Positions 59,621 to 64,000 of a DNA stretch of 64,000 nt are shown piece after piece. Position 1 is the first letter of the stretch; the number at the start of each line of letters is the position of its first letter. The stretch is from Weissella confusa. Lineage in GTDB: Bacteria; Bacillota; Bacilli; Lactobacillales; Lactobacillaceae. The stretch spans positions 34,796 to 98,795 of the forward strand of contig JQAY01000009.1 of NCBI GenBank assembly GCA_001436895.1, in the 5' to 3' direction. The translations under genes were made by a program, and so were the position numbers. Under the pieces are notes generated by a model that ran no database searches, had not been told where the DNA came from, and saw only the letters and a list, made by a program, of their open reading frames with translations.

Positions 59621-61387
59621 TCAGCGCACTGGCTCGGTCCAAATGATAAAGTCGTTTGGTGCCAGTTGCGTCTCAGATTGATTTGTTTTTAGCAAAATAG
59701 TGACTGGCTGCTCAACCGTTAAGTCGGTCGTGCCATTGTTGAACACCCCAACGATGCGCTTTTGATTATCTTCACGCGTCAATCGAATTTGACGTTCCCC
59801 AATCACGTCAAAGATAATTTTGTCGTCAGATAGCTTAGCAATGTCTTGGCGCCTGACTTGTACTAATTTTTGCATAAAGTCGTACAAATCATGGTCTTGT
59901 AACTCTGGCTGCCAAACCATCGGCTTGCGATCATCCGGATCGTTCTCCCCGGTCATACCGTATTCTGTTCCATAGTAAATTGATGGGACCCCCGGCTGCA
60001 TAAAGGTAAATGCAAGGATGCTTTTCGCTAGTTGCTTATCTTCATGCGCCAAGGTCATCAAACGTGGCGTATCGTGTGAATCCAAGGTGTTAAACATCAT
60101 GCGATTCGTGGCATCACGATACAACATCAATTGATGGCTCATCTTTTGAACCAATGTGTCGGCTGACTCATTCTCCAAGAAGTATTGCAGAATGGCGCCA
60201 GTGTAACTGTAGTTCATCACCGCCGTAAATTCGTCGCCGACCAACCAGCTCTGCGATGTGTGCCAAATCTCACCTAGAATGTAAAAATCAGGTTTCAATG
60301 CCATCATCGCATCGTGGAATTTACGCCAGAAATGATGATCGATTTCGTTAGCGACATCAAGGCGCCAGGCATCGATATCAAATTCTTTGACCCAATACGT
60401 CGCAATATTCAACAAGTAATCAACCACTTCTGGATTACTCGTATTCAGCTTTGGCATGTGTGGCGTGTAATCAAACGTGTCGTACGTTGCATCAGCTGCA
60501 AATTCAAAGTTATCCGTTGGTGTGTACGTTGCTGGGAATTCACGAATGTGGAACCAGTTCGCATATGGTGATGCTTGCCCGTTCTTTAATACATCCTGCC
60601 ACTGCATCGACTTGTCACCAATGTGATTGAAAACGGCGTCCAACATGACGCGAATACCACGTTCATGCGCTGCTTGAACCAGTTGCTTAAACAACTTGGC
60701 ATCCCCGAAGTGTGGGTCCACGGTCATATAATCTTGCGTGTCATATTTGTGATTCGATGGCGCTTGGAAGATTGGATTCAAATAGATGCCTGAAACCCCA
60801 AGGTCTTGCAAGTGGTCCAAATGGTCCAAAATCCCCTGTAAGTCACCACCATAAAAATCTTCACGACCCGGATGATCCGTTGAACGCCAAGGTTTCGTGC
60901 CGGTCGGATCATTTGATGCATCCCCATTGGCAAATCGCTCTGGGAAGATTTGATACCAAACCGTATCGGTCACCCATTCCGGGGCGTTGTACTGATCAAT
61001 CGTTTGAAAAAACGGCATACGAAAGTAAAAGTTCATATCCATCAAATCGGCATCAGCCACTTTAAAGAAGCCTTTGTCACTATAAATTTTCTGGATACCG
61101 AGCATATCAGTCACTAGGAAGGCATATGCTAACCGTCGCTTCGGCTCGGTCACCGTCACCTGCCAAAAATCAGAAATCCCATCTGACATAATCTTGGTCA
61201 TCTGCTTTGGCACTTGGTAGAACTTTTCATCAGTTGGCAAGCTCCGCAAACTGTACGGATCACCTGCTAATAATTCAACGTTAACAATGTCGTCTTTGGC
61301 AGTACGCAGGCGAATATTAACGGTTTGCTCATTCACGACATACGCCATCTCACTGTCGGGACGGTGCATAATACCTGCTAGGTTCAT
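59621..61387 (-). CDS. GH13 alpha-glycosidase (neopullulanase/maltodextrin glucosidase type)
   Basis: A 588-residue cytosolic GH13_20-type enzyme that trims maltodextrins or cyclodextrins to maltose and glucose. It has an N-terminal CBM34-like domain (1-125), then the barrel with YLNPIFQAPSNHKYDTQDY near residue 200, MLDAVFNHIG (region I), DAWRLDVANEID with the nucleophile Asp (region II), FYILGEIWH with the acid Glu (region III) and FNTLDSHDTPR (region IV). No signal peptide, so it acts on imported sugar. It lies between the transporter and mapA, 18 bases before mapA. Confidence 0.92.
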   Translation of the reverse strand: MNLAGIMHRPDSEMAYVVNEQTVNIRLRTAKDDIVNVELLAGDPYSLRSLPTDEKFYQVPKQMTKIMSDGISDFWQVTVTEPKRRLAYAFLVTDMLGIQKIYSDKGFFKVADADLMDMNFYFRMPFFQTIDQYNAPEWVTDTVWYQIFPERFANGDASNDPTGTKPWRSTDHPGREDFYGGDLQGILDHLDHLQDLGVSGIYLNPIFQAPSNHKYDTQDYMTVDPHFGDAKLFKQLVQAAHERGIRVMLDAVFNHIGDKSMQWQDVLKNGQASPYANWFHIREFPATYTPTDNFEFAADATYDTFDYTPHMPKLNTSNPEVVDYLLNIATYWVKEFDIDAWRLDVANEIDHHFWRKFHDAMMALKPDFYILGEIWHTSQSWLVGDEFTAVMNYSYTGAILQYFLENESADTLVQKMSHQLMLYRDATNRMMFNTLDSHDTPRLMTLAHEDKQLAKSILAFTFMQPGVPSIYYGTEYGMTGENDPDDRKPMVWQPELQDHDLYDFMQKLVQVRRQDIAKLSDDKIIFDVIGERQIRLTREDNQKRIVGVFNNGTTDLTVEQPVTILLKTNQSETQLAPNDFIIWTEPVR

Positions 61388-61408
61388 AATGCTCCCCTCT
61401 CTTACTGA

Positions 61409-62767
61409 TTAGCGCACGCTGTCACCGTGTTCGACAGACGTTTCCTTCACGGCCCAAACACTAATACCACCCAAAACAAACAAGAATGCTGATACCAAAA
61501 TCATGTGTGGCATGTGGTTACCCAACATTGGGTAAAGGGCAAATGATGCAACAGAGGCAACAATTTGTGGTAAGCAAATCCATGAGTTAAACAAGCCCAT
61601 GTAAGTTCCGTCGTGTTGTCCGTCCAATGCGTTCGTCAAAATCGTGAATGGGATAGCGTTCATCGTAACCCAAGCCATACCCAACATCACAAACGCAACT
61701 GCTGACATGGTCTTTGATCCAGTCGTAGCCAACAAAGCAAATCCAGCAGCACCAACAATCAAACCAAATGTGTAAGCTGGCTTACGCGTCTTGTTGTTCA
61801 AACGTGAAATAATCAATCCCCAAACAATGGCCGTAACCGTTTCGATGGCTGACAAGACACCGAACCAGTTACCAGCGGCTTGGAAGGCACCTGAAGCAGC
61901 GTTCGTCGTGTGCCAGATGTTACTTGCAACCGTACCCGTTCCGTACGTCCATAGGTATTGGAAGCCGGCCCAGCTAAAGAACTCAACCAATCCAAGTGTC
62001 CAGAAAACCTTTGGTGCGTGCTTTAGGATTTCGAAGACGTTTTGCTTCTCACCCTTTTGCTCATCAAGACCGTGGTAGTTTGCGTACGTCTCAGGATCGT
62101 ATTCATCAACCTTCCATACTGTGAAAGCGGCTGAAATAGCCAAAATAATTGCTCCAACATAGAATGACCACTTAACTGATGCTGGCAATTGTCCTTGAGC
62201 GGCAACGTTGGCAACACCAATGGCAGTAAAGAAGTATGGGAACAAGTTGGCGATAACACCACCAATGTTTCCCCAGATGGTTTGCCATGACCAAGCCATA
62301 TCCTTTTGGCTATCGTTAACCATGTCTGAAATCATCATCTTAAATGGTTGCATTGACATGTTTGATGACAAGTCCATGAACAAGATGGCAATGGCACCGA
62401 ACCACAAAGCAGTTGATGTCTTAAAACCAAATGAACCGGCGTTTGGCAACAAGGCCATGACGACGATGGCAACCAAAGCTCCCAAAATCAAATATGGCAA
62501 ACGACGACCAATCTTAGGCAACCAAGTACGGTCTGAGAAGTAACCGACCAATGGTTGGACAACCATTCCAGCCAATGGTGGCAAAATAAAGAAGAATCCT
62601 AGCTTCGTAGGATCAGCACCAAGCGTTTGGAAGATACGTCCCATGTTGGCACTTTGCAGTGAGAACGCCATGGAAGTACCCAAATTTCCAAACGTCATCA
62701 ACATCAATGTCGCGATTGTTAGCGTTGGTAGATGCTTCTTACCAACCTTGTTTTGCGATTCTGTCAT
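61409..62767 (-). CDS. SLC45-family MFS sugar transporter (maltose/maltodextrin)
   Basis: A 452-residue major-facilitator symporter with 12 predicted helices, of the SLC45/GPH-like sucrose-maltose type. Family features are the QSANMGRIFQTLGA segment near residue 38, VQPLVGYFSDRTWLPKIGRRLPYLILG near residue 72 (the loop 2-3 Asp/Arg motif), and MNAIPFTILTNAL near residue 355. Sitting at the head of a maltose phosphorylase operon and under cre control, it most likely imports maltose or short maltodextrins with protons. It is often labelled MalT in lactobacilli. The ATG is at 62767. Confidence 0.88.
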   Translation of the reverse strand: MTESQNKVGKKHLPTLTIATLMLMTFGNLGTSMAFSLQSANMGRIFQTLGADPTKLGFFFILPPLAGMVVQPLVGYFSDRTWLPKIGRRLPYLILGALVAIVVMALLPNAGSFGFKTSTALWFGAIAILFMDLSSNMSMQPFKMMISDMVNDSQKDMAWSWQTIWGNIGGVIANLFPYFFTAIGVANVAAQGQLPASVKWSFYVGAIILAISAAFTVWKVDEYDPETYANYHGLDEQKGEKQNVFEILKHAPKVFWTLGLVEFFSWAGFQYLWTYGTGTVASNIWHTTNAASGAFQAAGNWFGVLSAIETVTAIVWGLIISRLNNKTRKPAYTFGLIVGAAGFALLATTGSKTMSAVAFVMLGMAWVTMNAIPFTILTNALDGQHDGTYMGLFNSWICLPQIVASVASFALYPMLGNHMPHMILVSAFLFVLGGISVWAVKETSVEHGDSVR

Positions 62768-62812
62768 GATTCAACCTCGTAATTTCAAAATAACCTATCT
62801 GTGAACTGCAAA

Positions 62813-62826
62813 TGAAAGCGCTTTAT
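62813..62826 (-). promoter_or_regulatory. cre-like site 1
   Basis: TGAAAGCGCTTTAT, 13 of 14 to the cre consensus (last base pair off), in the transporter leader. Candidate CcpA roadblock. Confidence 0.6.
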
Positions 62827-62861
62827 TTACAAATTCCACTATAGTTCTCTTGATTACAAAA

Positions 62862-62875
62862 TGAAAGCGTTTTCA
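62862..62875. promoter_or_regulatory. cre site 2 (perfect)
   Basis: TGAAAGCGTTTTCA fits the cre consensus at every position. It overlaps the likely -35 of the maltose operon (TATAGT -10 about 17 bases downstream on the minus strand). Confidence 0.75.
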
Positions 62876-62877
62876 GA

Positions 62878-62893
62878 ATGTTACCGGTAACAT
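62878..62893. promoter_or_regulatory. Perfect 16-bp palindrome, likely MalR operator
   Basis: ATGTTACC/GGTAACAT with a central CG step, the form of LacI-family operators, in the divergent intergenic region between the maltose operon and its LacI-type regulator. Confidence 0.7.
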
Positions 62894-62948
62894 AAAATTA
62901 CATTCTGCCTGCATTTGAAAGTATGCTACACTTAATATAAGTTGGGCG

Positions 62949-62962
62949 TGTTAGCGCTTTCA
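62949..62962. promoter_or_regulatory. cre site 3 (perfect)
   Basis: TGTTAGCGCTTTCA matches the cre consensus fully and lies 20 bases before the regulator's start, suggesting that the regulator gene is CcpA-controlled too. Confidence 0.65.
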
Positions 62963-62981
62963 TTTATTAGGAGGTTTATTC

Positions 62982-63911
62982 ATGGTCTCACTTAACGACG
63001 TTGCGAAGACAGCTCATGTCTCTAAAATGACTGTTTCTCGTGTCTTAAACCATCCCGAACTAGTCTCACTAGAAATTCAGGAGGATGTGCAACAGGCGAT
63101 TCTTGAGCTTGGGTATGTACAGAACCGAGCAGGCCGTGCCTTGGCGAACAAGCGGCATTACAACATCGCCTTCGTTCTACTTGATGATATTGCAGAAATT
63201 GAGCCGTATTATGCGCATTTATTGATCCATTTAACTGATGCCCTACGACACCATGGCTATACATTGGAAGTCCGCCACGACCGTGAATTTGATTTGACGA
63301 ATGTGGATGCCTTCTTAGTGAGCGGTGCACGACGAACAGATATCGAGTCACTGCACCTCCCTGTTCCCGTCGTTATTTATGGTATGGCACCTGGTCTGAT
63401 TTCAGTAGACAGCGACAACACCGTCGGGACTGCGATGGCAACTGAGTATCTCATCAACCACGGTTTTGAACATGTTGTGTATCTTGGCTTATCAATCGAC
63501 GAGCCGTTCGCGCTGAATCGCGAAACCGGTTATCGACAAACGATGATGAAGTACGGGTTGCCTATTGAAGCTTACGATTTGCCAAATAACGAGTGCGCTG
63601 CCACTGAATTGGTCACATTAATCAGTCCGGCGCCAGGAACTGGGATTGTAACGGCAACCGATCGTTTGGCGCTCGGTGCAATCAGGGCCAGTCAGGCACT
63701 AGGCTTGTCATTCCCAAACGAAATTGGAATTATTGGGTTCGACGGGATTTACATCCACAAGTTATCCTCGCCTACCCTAACCACGATTCAGCAACCATTA
63801 GGCGTGATTGCGAACACCATGGTGAAATTATTGATGGCACAGTTAAACGGCGAAACCGTTGCATCTGAACTCATTACGCCTACTTTAGTGATTGGTAATT
63901 CGACGCCGTAG
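62982..63911 (+). CDS. malR: LacI-family transcriptional regulator of the maltose operon
   Basis: A 309-residue LacI/GalR repressor. The N-terminal helix-turn-helix and hinge (SLNDVAKTAHVSKMTVSRVLNHPELV, then NRAGRALANKR) precede a periplasmic-binding-like effector domain with ISVDSDNTVGTAMATEYLINHGFEHVVYLGL near residue 130 and IGIIGFDGIYIHKLSSPTLTTIQQP near the end. It is a little shorter than usual (about 330-340). Being divergent from the maltose operon with a palindrome between them, it is the probable maltose regulator, with a sugar effector inferred. GGAGG precedes the ATG. Confidence 0.88.
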   Translation: MVSLNDVAKTAHVSKMTVSRVLNHPELVSLEIQEDVQQAILELGYVQNRAGRALANKRHYNIAFVLLDDIAEIEPYYAHLLIHLTDALRHHGYTLEVRHDREFDLTNVDAFLVSGARRTDIESLHLPVPVVIYGMAPGLISVDSDNTVGTAMATEYLINHGFEHVVYLGLSIDEPFALNRETGYRQTMMKYGLPIEAYDLPNNECAATELVTLISPAPGTGIVTATDRLALGAIRASQALGLSFPNEIGIIGFDGIYIHKLSSPTLTTIQQPLGVIANTMVKLLMAQLNGETVASELITPTLVIGNSTP

Positions 63912-63951
63912 AAAAAAAGCTTCCGAAAGCAGTAAACGCTCTCGTGAACTG

Positions 63952-63990
63952 AACCCCATGAGTTGGAGTAAATCTAACTCATGGGGTTTT
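63952..63990 (+). terminator. Rho-independent terminator after malR
   Basis: Perfect 13-bp stem AACCCCATGAGTT / AACTCATGGGGTT, 11-base loop, T-run. Confidence 0.9.
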
Positions 63991-64000
63991 CTTATGTTCT

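Overview
This window looks like chromosome from a lactic acid bacterium of the Leuconostoc/Weissella group (Lactobacillales); Weissella is my best guess. The basis is indirect: moderate GC, TAATG stop/start coupling, a maltose phosphorylase cluster, manganese-type metal transporters, and a giant MUB-type mucus-binding adhesin with an LPxTG anchor. No rRNA, tRNA or CRISPR array was seen. Most genes lie on the minus strand.

Layout. 1-1080 (+): the tail of a metal ABC permease and its Mn/Zn-binding protein. 1089-18230 (-): housekeeping genes, including gatCAB, dgkB, an rRNA m5C methyltransferase, a CPA1 antiporter, pepX, a PadR-HAAS-DUF4097 envelope operon, a deleted mntH with an intact-looking structured leader, a GNAT enzyme, a Usp and a DUF1456 protein. 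18409-21423 (-): ribokinase, aldo/keto reductase and a PRPP synthetase paralogue. 21643-25487 (+): fumarate-type pyrD, then a TPP riboswitch controlling a ykoEDC thiamine-precursor ECF transporter. 25532-27053 (-): xylA with an XylR-like operator and a cre. 27131-33832 (-): a seven-gene shikimate operon (aroE-aroF-aroB-aroC-aroA-aroK-aroD) making chorismate from PEP and erythrose-4-P. 33883-35272 (-): two tandem VIT1/CCC1 metal transporters. 35425-38088 (-): an unknown small protein, a 183-bp inverted-repeat element, and a glycosyltransferase with a small partner.

38163-55615 (-) is one enormous adhesin locus of about 5,800 codons: signal peptide, serine-rich stretch, N-terminal domain, 15 MUB-type repeats with Pro-rich linkers, and an LPYTG anchor. 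An in-frame TGA at 43814-43816 splits it into a 3,933-residue secreted-type N-terminal part and a separate C-terminal part carrying the anchor. The neighbouring glycosyltransferase pair probably decorates it.

55840-63990 holds an ECF S component and a maltose/maltodextrin module: SLC45-type transporter, GH13 hydrolase, GH65 maltose phosphorylase and beta-phosphoglucomutase. It is divergent from a LacI-type regulator, with three cre sites and a perfect 16-bp operator palindrome between them.

The most noteworthy items are the split giant adhesin with its glycosylation genes, the mntH pseudogene behind a preserved structured leader, the 183-bp inverted repeat, a compact small-RNA candidate at 7933-8029, palindromes behind rbsK, and a DAHP synthase whose metal-binding Cys is an Asp.
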